Assembly: GCA_017303415.1 (NCBI GenBank)
Contig: JAFLBJ010000001.1
Location: 2,976,001-3,040,000, forward strand
Direction: 5' to 3'
DNA length: 64,000 nucleotides
Source of the DNA: Chitinophagales bacterium
GTDB taxonomy: Bacteria; Bacteroidota; Bacteroidia; Chitinophagales; Chitinophagaceae
The notes below the pieces were generated by a model that was given only the letters and a program-made list of their open reading frames with translations, did no database searches and was not told the origin of the DNA. Position numbers and translations under genes: made by a program. This document shows positions 44,756 to 52,201 of this stretch, one piece after another (position 1 is the first letter of the stretch; every line of letters starts with the position of its first letter).

Positions 44756-46048
44756 ATGGAAATATTTATTCTGGCGGGTCTGATCTTGTTGAACGGGTTA
44801 TTTACCATGTCGGAAATTGCACTGGTCTCGGTGAGAAAAGGCCGTCTGGAAAGCCAGGCGGATAAGGGAGACCTGAAGGCCAAAAAAGCCCTTGAACTGG
44901 CTGAAAACCCCGAATTGTTTCTGTCGGCTGCCCAAATCGGAATTACCCTGATCGCGATCCTGACCGGGGTTTACTCCGGAGAAAAATTCAGTGGCGATCT
45001 GGAACCTTATGTGGCACAGGTGGAGGTTTTGGCTCCCTATGCGGAAACGATCGCTACTACCCTGATCGTCATACTTGTTACCTTTCTTTCTATCGTATTT
45101 GGAGAATTGATCCCCAAGCGGATCGGGCTTTTAAGAGCCGAAATGATCTCGCGTATGGTAGCGGGGCCCGTCACCTTTTTTGCCAAACTCACCTACCCCA
45201 TTGTCTGGCTGCTTAATTCAGTCAGTAATATTTTTTTCCGCCTATTTAATATCAAACGGCTCAAGGAAGATGCGGTGACGGAAGAAGAGATCAAGACCAT
45301 GATCACCGAAGGAACGGAAGCTGGTACCATTGATGAGGCCGAACAGGAGATCATTGAACGGGTGTTTCACCTGGGTGACCGGAATATCACCTCTCTGATG
45401 ACCCATCGCAGTGATATCATCTGGTTTGAACTCAATGACTCCGAAGAAAAGATAAAAGAAAAGATCCTGGGTGAACCCCACTCGCTTTACCCGATCTGTG
45501 ATGGGGATATTGATAACCTGAAAGGGGTGGTTACGTTGAAGGACCTTTATATCACCGAGGACTCCGTTCAGTTCAGCAAGATCATGCAACCCGCCTTGTT
45601 CATCCCGGAGAATAATTCGGCCTATCAGGTATTGGAAAAATTTAAGACCAGTACCCAGCATGCCTGTTTCATTGTGGATGAATACGGCACCTTACAGGGT
45701 ATGATCACCCTCAATGATATACTGGAAGCTATTGTGGGAGAATTACCCCAACCCGATATCATGGATTATGAGGTCGTCGAGAGATCTGATGGCTCCTACC
45801 TGGTGGATGCACAGATTCCTTTTTATGAATTCCTGGATAAATTTGAAAAAACAGAATGGATGAACGAAGGGGAGCATGAGTTTGACACTCTGGCCGGATT
45901 CATCCTGCATGAATTGGAACATATACCTCAAACCGGAGAGACCTTTGAATGGAAGGGATTTACTTTTGAGATCATTGATATGGATGGTCACCGCATTGAT
46001 AAAGTGATGGTGAAGATCAGTAGTGGAATTCGCGAGGAAATGGAGTGA
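44756..46048 (+). CDS. CNNM/CorC (hemolysin-like) transporter-domain protein
   Basis: 430 aa from the ATG at 44756; the frame runs 26 codons back into PAP2 and is rejected. DUF21 with TM helices (residues 1-190: ILLNGLFTMSEIALVSVRKG; FGELIPKRIGLL), two CBS domains (about 205-320: DNLKGVVTLKDLY; DEYGTLQGMITLNDILEA), and a CorC_HlyC domain at the end (EFDTLAGFILHELEHIPQTG). The family is linked to Mg2+ or Co2+ export. Confidence 0.92.
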   Translation: MEIFILAGLILLNGLFTMSEIALVSVRKGRLESQADKGDLKAKKALELAENPELFLSAAQIGITLIAILTGVYSGEKFSGDLEPYVAQVEVLAPYAETIATTLIVILVTFLSIVFGELIPKRIGLLRAEMISRMVAGPVTFFAKLTYPIVWLLNSVSNIFFRLFNIKRLKEDAVTEEEIKTMITEGTEAGTIDEAEQEIIERVFHLGDRNITSLMTHRSDIIWFELNDSEEKIKEKILGEPHSLYPICDGDIDNLKGVVTLKDLYITEDSVQFSKIMQPALFIPENNSAYQVLEKFKTSTQHACFIVDEYGTLQGMITLNDILEAIVGELPQPDIMDYEVVERSDGSYLVDAQIPFYEFLDKFEKTEWMNEGEHEFDTLAGFILHELEHIPQTGETFEWKGFTFEIIDMDGHRIDKVMVKISSGIREEME

Positions 46049-46055
46049 TCCCCCA

Positions 46056-46556
46056 TTACCTGCTCCATTCAAACTGCACCGTTCTTTTCGGAAAATCCAG
46101 TTTATAACTTTTACGTTCACCCCCTGCGGTTGCATGAACCAGATTGATCTGGCTTTCATTGTAATCATGGAGAATGCTCACATCCAATTCGAGTTTCTTT
46201 ACTGTCGGCACCCCCGACACCTGGCAATACGCCCAAATCGCCTCTCTTTCTTCTTCAAAGCCAACAAACTCCAGCTTTACAGGTTTGCCATCCGCTTTTA
46301 AAACCAGGTGCTTTTGAATATAATCGGTCACCAGTTTATTCTGCGTCTCCTTTTGGGAGGCCACTTTAAAATCAACCAGGGTGCCATAATTCTTGAGCAG
46401 GACCGCTTCCAGATCATCCGTAAAAATCTTGCAACTGATCTCCAGGGTCTTTTCATCGGCATTATGCTCCACCTCGATCACACTCACATAGAAGGGGTGT
46501 AACAAGGCCAGTATGCCTATTGAGAACCATTTATATAAGCCATCTACCATTGACAT
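46056..46556 (-). CDS. DUF6702 family protein
   Basis: 166 aa. A hydrophobic N-terminus (KWFSIGILALLHPFYVSVIE) may be a signal or anchor; then a beta-rich domain with CKIFTDDLEAVL and WAYCQVSGVPTVKKLELDVS. It is a family of unknown function seen often in Bacteroidota beside HupE/UreJ and M1 peptidase genes, as here. Convergent to CNNM and divergent from HupE. Confidence 0.75.
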   Translation of the reverse strand: MSMVDGLYKWFSIGILALLHPFYVSVIEVEHNADEKTLEISCKIFTDDLEAVLLKNYGTLVDFKVASQKETQNKLVTDYIQKHLVLKADGKPVKLEFVGFEEEREAIWAYCQVSGVPTVKKLELDVSILHDYNESQINLVHATAGGERKSYKLDFPKRTVQFEWSR

Positions 46557-46608
46557 ATTTTTTTGCCAGATTACAAAAGTCTGATTTATTTTGATGTTTT
46601 CTATAAAA

Positions 46609-47190
46609 ATGCAAGATTTCTGGATCTATTTCGACATGGGGAAGGACCATATTGCCGATTGGAAGGGATATGACCATATCTTGTTTGTTTTGGCTCTTTG
46701 CTTGCGGTACACGGTGGCCGACTGGAAAAAGGTGCTGGTTTTGGTAACGGCCTTTACTATCGGGCATTCGATCACCCTGGCCCTGAGTACGTTGAATTAT
46801 GTGGATATTCCTTCCGATTGGATCGAATTCCTGATTCCGGTAACCATTTTGATCACCGCCTTGAGCAATTTGAGTGTCAAAAAGTTTGATTTCAAGAGCC
46901 GCTTCCCTTTGATCTATTTTTTTGCCTTATTCTTTGGATTGATTCATGGACTTGGTTTTTCCAACTACCTAAAGAGTATCTTAGGAAAAAATGACAACCT
47001 GGTGGCTGATCTGCTGGCCTTTAACCTGGGGCTTGAACTGGGTCAGCTGATGATCGTGGCCCTGGCCATGTTGATCTCCTGGATATTCCTGTTATTGTTA
47101 CGGGTGGAACGAAGAACTTATTTGTTATTTGTATCTGGTGCAATATTTGGCATCGCCATGATCATGACCCTGGAAAGAATTCCCTGGTAG
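46609..47190 (+). CDS. HupE/UreJ-family membrane protein
   Basis: 193 aa from the ATG at 46609 (MQDFWIYFDMGKDHIADWKG), chosen by the family N-terminus; ATG at 46594 is possible. Six TM helices; GYDHILFVLALCLRY, FTIGHSITLALSTL and FGLIHGLGFSNYL carry the conserved His of HupE/UreJ, which move nickel or related metals. No urease or hydrogenase genes are nearby. The M1 peptidase follows 36 nt downstream. Confidence 0.85.
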   Translation: MQDFWIYFDMGKDHIADWKGYDHILFVLALCLRYTVADWKKVLVLVTAFTIGHSITLALSTLNYVDIPSDWIEFLIPVTILITALSNLSVKKFDFKSRFPLIYFFALFFGLIHGLGFSNYLKSILGKNDNLVADLLAFNLGLELGQLMIVALAMLISWIFLLLLRVERRTYLLFVSGAIFGIAMIMTLERIPW

Positions 47191-47226
47191 CTAAACATCG
47201 TTTTCAATAAACAAAACCATACATAC

Positions 47227-49605
47227 ATGAGGTCACTACTTGTCTTTTGCGCCTTCCTGCTAACCCTTTCGATGGGTTCCCAGGCGCAAAACACGCAAAA
47301 CAACCCGGGTTCCAACCACGGGAACAAATTTGAGCAGTTAGGTAGCATTCTCCCTACGCCAAATGAATACCGCACTGCCAGCGGCGCCCCAGGCCCTAAA
47401 TACTGGCAACAGCGGGCCGATTATGATATCAAATGTGAACTGGATGAAAAGAACCTGAAACTGACGGGTAGTGAAACCATCACCTATTTCAACAACTCAC
47501 CCAACACCCTCACCTATCTCTGGTTTCAATTGGATGAGAATGAACATAGCACGGTAAACAATGCCGGTTATGAAGATGGAAGTTCCATTCCCCGCCAGGC
47601 CAGCCCGCAGACACTTGACCGGTTGCAAGGTTCCAAAGAAGACAATGGGTATGGACATAAAATTGCAAAATTGACCGATGCCTTGGGCAAACCACTCAAA
47701 TACACGATCAACAAAACCATGATGCGGGTGGACCTTCCTGTTCCCCTGAAACCTGGTCAGCAATATGTCGTAAAAATTGACTGGAGCTATAAGATCGCCG
47801 ACCGCATGACCATGGGTGGTCGTGGCGGATATGAATTCTTCCCCGGCGATGGTAACTATCTTTTCACCATCACCCAATGGTATCCCCGTCTTTGCGTTTA
47901 CAGTGATTTCCAGGGCTGGCAAAACCATCAGTTCACCGGTCGTGGTGAATTTGCCCTCACCTTTGGCAATTTCAAAGTACAGATGACGGTTCCGGCTGAC
48001 CACGTGATCGGCTCCACCGGTGAATGCCAAAATCTTGCCCAGGTACTTACCCCCGCTCAATTGGCCCGTTGGAAACAGGCACAGACCGCCAAAGAACCTG
48101 TAGAGATCGTTACCCTGGCAGAAGCAAAAGCTTCTGAAGTGAAAAAAAGCACCCAAAAGAAGACCTGGGTCTTCAAAGCCAATAATGTCCGCGATTTTGC
48201 CTGGGGTTCCTCCCGCAAATTTGTATGGGATGCCATGCCCGTAAATGTAGAAGGTAAAAAAGTGATGGCGATGAGTTTTTACGGAAAAGAAGCCTATGGA
48301 CTTTATCGCCCCTATTCCACCAAGGTTGTAGCACATACGATCAAGACCTATTCCAAATTCACGATCCCCTATCCTTATCCGGTTGCCCAAAGTGTGGAAG
48401 CCGCAAATGGTATGGAATATCCGATGATCTGTTTCAACTTTGGACGTACCGAAGATGATGGTTCCTATTCCGAAGGCACTAAAAACGGTATGATCGGTGT
48501 GGTAGTACATGAGGTAGGACACAACTTCTTCCCGATGATCATCAACAGCGATGAACGTCAATGGAGCTGGATGGATGAAGGCCTTAACACCTTTGTGGAA
48601 TACCTGGCAGAAGAACTGTGGGATAATAAATTCCCCAGCCGTCGCGGACCCGCCTTTACCATTACCGACTACATGAGCCTTCCCAAAGATCAGCTCGAAC
48701 CCATCATGACCAATTCTGAGAATATCATTGGATTCGGTCCGAATGCATATTCCAAACCCGCTACCGGATTGAATATCCTTCGCGAAACCATTATGGGTCG
48801 TGAATTGTTTGACTTCTCTTTTAAAGAATATGCACGTCGCTGGGCCTTTAAACATCCCGAACCCGCTGACCTCTTCCGTACGCTGGAAGATGCAAGTGGC
48901 GAAGACCTCGATTGGTTCTGGAGAGGATGGTTCTATAGCACCGATGCCTGCGATATCTCACTCGATACCGTGAAATATGCCAAACCGGAAATTGCAGACG
49001 TTACCAACATGCTTAAGGAAACAAAGACCAAAGTAAGTCTTCCCAAACCTCAGGTAAATACATTCGAGGATGTTTCCAAGATCCGCAACCGCGAGGACAA
49101 ATCGATCCAGTTCCAAACCGATGTTGATACCACTTTGCGTGATTTCTATTGGAAATATGCCCGCGGCATAGAGTCTTATGACACCACCAAGTACGAAGTA
49201 ACCAATCCTCCCCGTGTGGAAGAAATGGATGAGGCCACCAAACAGGCTTACAGCAACAAACACCTGTATGAACTGACCTTTAGCAATAAAGGCGGATTGG
49301 TGATGCCCATCATCCTTGAATGGACCTTTGAGGATGGCACCACAGAGATCGAGCGCATTCCCGCACAGATCTGGAGAAAGAACGAGAACAAGATCGTTAA
49401 GGCCTTTGTGAAGGATAAAAAAGTGAAGTCAGTGAAACTGGATCCGTTTAAAGAAACAGCGGACATCAACGAGAAGAATAATTCCTGGGGAGAGATCGCA
49501 GCCGAACCCAGCAAGTTTCAGCTGTTCAAACAAAGACAGGCTGCCCGTGGCCAATCGCAAGGGATAAACCCAATGCAGAAAGCCCAGCAGAAAAAAGGCT
49601 TTTAA
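47227..49605 (+). CDS. M1-family metallopeptidase
   Basis: 792 aa with a signal peptide (about 1-20, ending GSQAQ). Zinc site HEVGH at residues 428-432 and Glu451, fitting HEXXHX18E exactly. The N-terminal beta domain has KLTGSETITYFNNSPNTLTY; the C-terminal 200 residues hold an extra beta domain (MPIILEWTFEDGTTEIERIP). It is an exported aminopeptidase of the Bacteroidota type. The stop codon is 3 nt from a perfect 35-bp palindrome. Confidence 0.92.
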   Translation: MRSLLVFCAFLLTLSMGSQAQNTQNNPGSNHGNKFEQLGSILPTPNEYRTASGAPGPKYWQQRADYDIKCELDEKNLKLTGSETITYFNNSPNTLTYLWFQLDENEHSTVNNAGYEDGSSIPRQASPQTLDRLQGSKEDNGYGHKIAKLTDALGKPLKYTINKTMMRVDLPVPLKPGQQYVVKIDWSYKIADRMTMGGRGGYEFFPGDGNYLFTITQWYPRLCVYSDFQGWQNHQFTGRGEFALTFGNFKVQMTVPADHVIGSTGECQNLAQVLTPAQLARWKQAQTAKEPVEIVTLAEAKASEVKKSTQKKTWVFKANNVRDFAWGSSRKFVWDAMPVNVEGKKVMAMSFYGKEAYGLYRPYSTKVVAHTIKTYSKFTIPYPYPVAQSVEAANGMEYPMICFNFGRTEDDGSYSEGTKNGMIGVVVHEVGHNFFPMIINSDERQWSWMDEGLNTFVEYLAEELWDNKFPSRRGPAFTITDYMSLPKDQLEPIMTNSENIIGFGPNAYSKPATGLNILRETIMGRELFDFSFKEYARRWAFKHPEPADLFRTLEDASGEDLDWFWRGWFYSTDACDISLDTVKYAKPEIADVTNMLKETKTKVSLPKPQVNTFEDVSKIRNREDKSIQFQTDVDTTLRDFYWKYARGIESYDTTKYEVTNPPRVEEMDEATKQAYSNKHLYELTFSNKGGLVMPIILEWTFEDGTTEIERIPAQIWRKNENKIVKAFVKDKKVKSVKLDPFKETADINEKNNSWGEIAAEPSKFQLFKQRQAARGQSQGINPMQKAQQKKGF

Positions 49606-49607
49606 TA

Positions 49608-49683
49608 GAAATAAGGAACAATAAAAAAGGAATAAGGAAGTATTGAACTACTTCCTTATTCCTTTTTTATTGTTCCTTATTTC
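49608..49683. repeat. perfect 35-bp heptamer hairpin, GGAATAA class
   Basis: Arms 49608-49642 and 49649-49683 are exact reverse complements over 35 nt with a 6-nt loop (ttgaac). Each arm is five heptamers (gaaataa, ggaacaa, taaaaaa, ggaataa, ggaagta). It sits between convergent genes: the peptidase stop is 2 nt away and the RHH stop (49677-49679) is inside the right arm. Confidence 0.95.
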
Positions 49684-49862
49684 TTATTTTTCCCTGTGCC
49701 TTCCTCCCCTTTCTTCTTTCCTCTTCCTGCTTCCAGTAATTTCTGGTGAAGCAAATATTCGATCTGTCCATTGACACTGCGAAACTCATCCGCAGCCCAT
49801 TTTTCCAGAGCCTTGTAGGTTTCCGTATCTATCCTGAGTACAAAACTTTTTTTCTCGCTCAC
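49677..49862 (-). CDS. small ribbon-helix-helix (Arc-type) protein
   Basis: 61 aa. [20 protein letters not shown] then [18 protein letters not shown] is the RHH strand-helix-helix pattern of Arc/MetJ-like DNA-binding proteins; the tail is Lys/Gly/Glu-rich. The last codons and stop are encoded by the hairpin element. It is the third gene after SPFH and the PH-like gene (10-nt gap) on the same strand. No toxin is adjacent, so an antitoxin role is unsupported. Confidence 0.78.
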   Translation of the reverse strand: MSEKKSFVLRIDTETYKALEKWAADEFRSVNGQIEYLLHQKLLEAGRGKKKGEEGTGKNKK

Positions 49863-49872
49863 CTTATTGGAT

Positions 49873-50376
49873 TTAAGATGGATCGGGGACCAGTGCCTCG
49901 ATGGCCCGGTAAAAGCCTTTTACTTTCTCCGAACCTATAAAAATTTTCTTTCCGGAATGAAGTACAAATTGTACTCCTTCTTTTGTGCCTGTGTGCTGAA
50001 CATGCCCGTATCCAAAGACCATGCGTTTGGAACCAATCTGTAAAAAAGGGCTTTTCCGTATTCGTGCTTCTTTAATATCATACCTGGATACCTGCCGGTA
50101 TTTTCGGGAAAATGGCCTCCATCGATAATAGACCGCCCAATCGGTCACGATCAGTTCAAGACGGGTGATATAAAATCCATAGAGTATGGAAAGGTTTAGA
50201 ATCAGTACAAACGGTACAACAAACCAAGCCTCTTTTTTATCATCAGCACTCAGAGCCAGGATAGTGATACCAATGGACATCACAATGGGTGAGATCAGCA
50301 GTAGCCAGAACCAGGTCTGGCTAAACCGCTGTGTCTCTTTGAAGACAATATTTCCTTTGATCTGTTTGTCTTGCAT
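49873..50376 (-). CDS. membrane protein with bacterial PH-like domain
   Basis: 167 aa. Two TM helices (about 22-42 and 52-70: [40 protein letters not shown]) are followed by a beta-rich domain with [20 protein letters not shown] and [16 protein letters not shown], like bacterial PH or YdbT domains. Function unknown. Between SPFH (10 nt) and RHH (10 nt). Confidence 0.65.
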   Translation of the reverse strand: MQDKQIKGNIVFKETQRFSQTWFWLLLISPIVMSIGITILALSADDKKEAWFVVPFVLILNLSILYGFYITRLELIVTDWAVYYRWRPFSRKYRQVSRYDIKEARIRKSPFLQIGSKRMVFGYGHVQHTGTKEGVQFVLHSGKKIFIGSEKVKGFYRAIEALVPDPS

Positions 50377-50386
50377 ACTATTGGGA

Positions 50387-51250
50387 TCATTGATATAAAG
50401 TACCGGTGTTCAGGATCGGTTGAACAGAACGTTCACCACAGAGAACAACCATCAGGTTGCTGACCATGGCTGCTTTTTTCTCTTCATCCAGAATTACGAT
50501 ATCTTTTTTATTCAGCATTTCCAATGCCATTTCAACCATGCCTACAGCCCCTTCTACGATCTTGGTACGTGCCGCTACGATGGCAGTAGCCTGTTGCCTT
50601 TGCAACATGGCACCCGCGATCTCCTGGGCATAAGCCAGGTGCGCGATACGGGCCTCCCGAATGATGATACCCGCAGGTGCCAGGCGATCGGCCAATTCCT
50701 TTTCCAGGATACCATTCACCTTATCACCACCATCACGCAATGTAATGTCTGCATGCTCATCCTCCAGGTTGTCATAGGGAAAACTATTCGCCAGGTGACG
50801 TACCGCCGCCTCGCTTTGAATTTTTACATAGCCTTCATAATCTTCTACCTCGTAAGCGGCCTTGTAGGTATCGCCTACCTGCCATACCACTACGGCGCCG
50901 ATCTCGATGGGATTACCCATTTTGTCATTCACCTTCAAGGTCTGCCCTTGCAGGTTCTCCGCCCGCATGGATATCTTCTGCTTGGTATACAGGGGGTTGA
51001 CAAAGAACAAACCGTCCTTTTTCACTGTTCCCACATAATTACCAAAGAAGTTCAATACCCGGGAGTGGTTGGGGTAAATGACCATTAATCCCGCCATGAC
51101 GAAAAAGCTGGCAATGAGCAGGATAACCGCCGCCGCGATGATCCATCCGCCTTCCTTGATCCGGATAAAGAAATAAATAGAGGCGGCCATCATGACCAAT
51201 GAAATAAGCAGTGCTAAAAAACCCGACATGGGGTTGGTGTTCTTTTCCAT
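50387..51250 (-). CDS. SPFH/band-7 membrane protein
   Basis: 287 aa. Two TM segments at the N-terminus (about 9-50), then the SPFH domain: VLNFFGNYVGTVKKDGLFFV, KVNDKMGNPIEIGAVVVWQV, and GIIIREARIAHLAYAQEIAG. Stomatin/flotillin relatives scaffold membrane complexes and proteolysis. It heads a three-gene operon with the PH-like and RHH genes and has a TACATTTG promoter. Confidence 0.9.
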   Translation of the reverse strand: MEKNTNPMSGFLALLISLVMMAASIYFFIRIKEGGWIIAAAVILLIASFFVMAGLMVIYPNHSRVLNFFGNYVGTVKKDGLFFVNPLYTKQKISMRAENLQGQTLKVNDKMGNPIEIGAVVVWQVGDTYKAAYEVEDYEGYVKIQSEAAVRHLANSFPYDNLEDEHADITLRDGGDKVNGILEKELADRLAPAGIIIREARIAHLAYAQEIAGAMLQRQQATAIVAARTKIVEGAVGMVEMALEMLNKKDIVILDEEKKAAMVSNLMVVLCGERSVQPILNTGTLYQ

Positions 51251-51285
51251 ATTAAGAGTGATTTATTTTGATATCATTTCGATAT

Positions 51286-51293
51286 CAAATGTA
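51286..51293 (-). promoter_or_regulatory. -7 box of the SPFH operon
   Basis: TACATTTG on the minus strand, full match, about 35 nt before the SPFH ATG. Two direct GATATCA/GATATCG words follow just downstream. Confidence 0.6.
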
Positions 51294-51334
51294 CAAAGAT
51301 TTCCGTGATCTCCAAATTTTTTAGGAAAAACCGG

Positions 51335-51439
51335 GAAATAAGGAATAAAAAATAAGGAACAAAGAAGTACGTGTACCTACTTCTTTGTTCCTTATTTAAT
51401 ATTCCTTATTTTTTATTCCTTATTTCTTATTCTTTATCC
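51335..51439. repeat. heptamer hairpin element, GGAATAA class, fifteen units
   Basis: Exactly fifteen heptamers in register: gaaataa, ggaataa, aaaataa, ggaacaa, agaagta, cgtgtac, ctacttc, tttgttc, cttattt, aatattc, cttattt, tttattc, cttattt, cttattc, tttatcc. The right arm equals the inverse of the left plus one 14-nt (two-unit) insertion. The YwqK gene's TAA (51434-51436) is inside. Confidence 0.93.
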
Positions 51440-52123
51440 TCCGGTCTTCCCATCCCTTACTTTTACGGCCTTTTTACCGGAGTTCTTTTTTTCAAACTCG
51501 AGTACCGTTTTGGGTTTGGGGGTTGCTCTGTTGCCCAGGGAATCGGTGGTGGGTTTATAGGAATTTCGCACATCGATCGGGGCCAGATCATCCAGTCCGT
51601 TTTTGAGTTTGTCGTGTACGTATTCTTCTGTTTTTTCAATGGTTCCGAAATCGGGGTCATAGTATTTCCAGGTGCCATGACGAAGCGTGGTCCCTTCCAG
51701 TTTTACTACAACGTGATCAACTATGCGGGTGGGGTCATCAATATCATAGACCGCGACGGTGTCGTAGGGGTTCTCCGGGTTCACCGATTTCCAGCTCTCT
51801 TCGCGTACCAGAGCGCCCCAGCGATTGTAATAGAAACATTTGCCGTGCTTGTTTCCCCATTTATAATTTTCGATGGCCTGGATATCGCCGGTTAAATAGA
51901 ACTGTTGCCAGCGGCCTTCCTTCAGGTCGTTGACATAAACACCCTGCTCCTCATAACCGGGTTCTCCCCGAAGAGGTTGTACCGTAATGACCCAGCGGCC
52001 TTGCTTTTTCCCGTCAAGGTCAACGATATTCAGGGTATCGCCCCTTACCCCCGTGATATAGCTTTTATACTGGCCATATCCACTCAGGCTGATGAACAGA
52101 AATAAGGAAAGAAGATATCGCAT
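51434..52123 (-). CDS. secreted YwqK/MORN-repeat protein
   Basis: 229 aa with a signal peptide (MRYLLSLFLFISLSGYGQ). MORN-like repeats: GVYVNDLKEGRWQQFYLTGD, NYKWGNKHGKCFYYNRWGAL, LRHGTWKYYDPDFGTIEKTE. Such proteins are annotated as YwqK antitoxins in Firmicutes but are common, unpaired exported proteins in Bacteroidota. The stop lies inside the heptamer element. Confidence 0.78.
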   Translation of the reverse strand: MRYLLSLFLFISLSGYGQYKSYITGVRGDTLNIVDLDGKKQGRWVITVQPLRGEPGYEEQGVYVNDLKEGRWQQFYLTGDIQAIENYKWGNKHGKCFYYNRWGALVREESWKSVNPENPYDTVAVYDIDDPTRIVDHVVVKLEGTTLRHGTWKYYDPDFGTIEKTEEYVHDKLKNGLDDLAPIDVRNSYKPTTDSLGNRATPKPKTVLEFEKKNSGKKAVKVRDGKTGG

Positions 52124-52190
52124 AGTTTAGTAAGTTTGAATCCCTCCCGCTCCCGCGGGAGAATACCAGAACTAAGTTACTAACGAAAAA

Positions 52191-52198
52191 TCGCTTTG
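52191..52198 (+). promoter_or_regulatory. -7-like box directly before the sortilin-like gene
   Basis: TCGCTTTG, one base off consensus, ends 3 nt before the ATG at 52202. A short CTCCCGCGGGAG palindrome lies near 52150. Confidence 0.4.
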
Positions 52199-52201
52199 TT
52201 T

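Noticed and set aside
47497-48855. 452-aa minus-strand ORF opposite the M1 peptidase
   Set aside because: Antisense shadow; the plus-strand frame has a signal peptide and a full HEXXHX18E site.
49677-50376. Toxin-antitoxin module based on the RHH protein
   Set aside because: The neighbour is a membrane PH-like protein, not a recognisable toxin.
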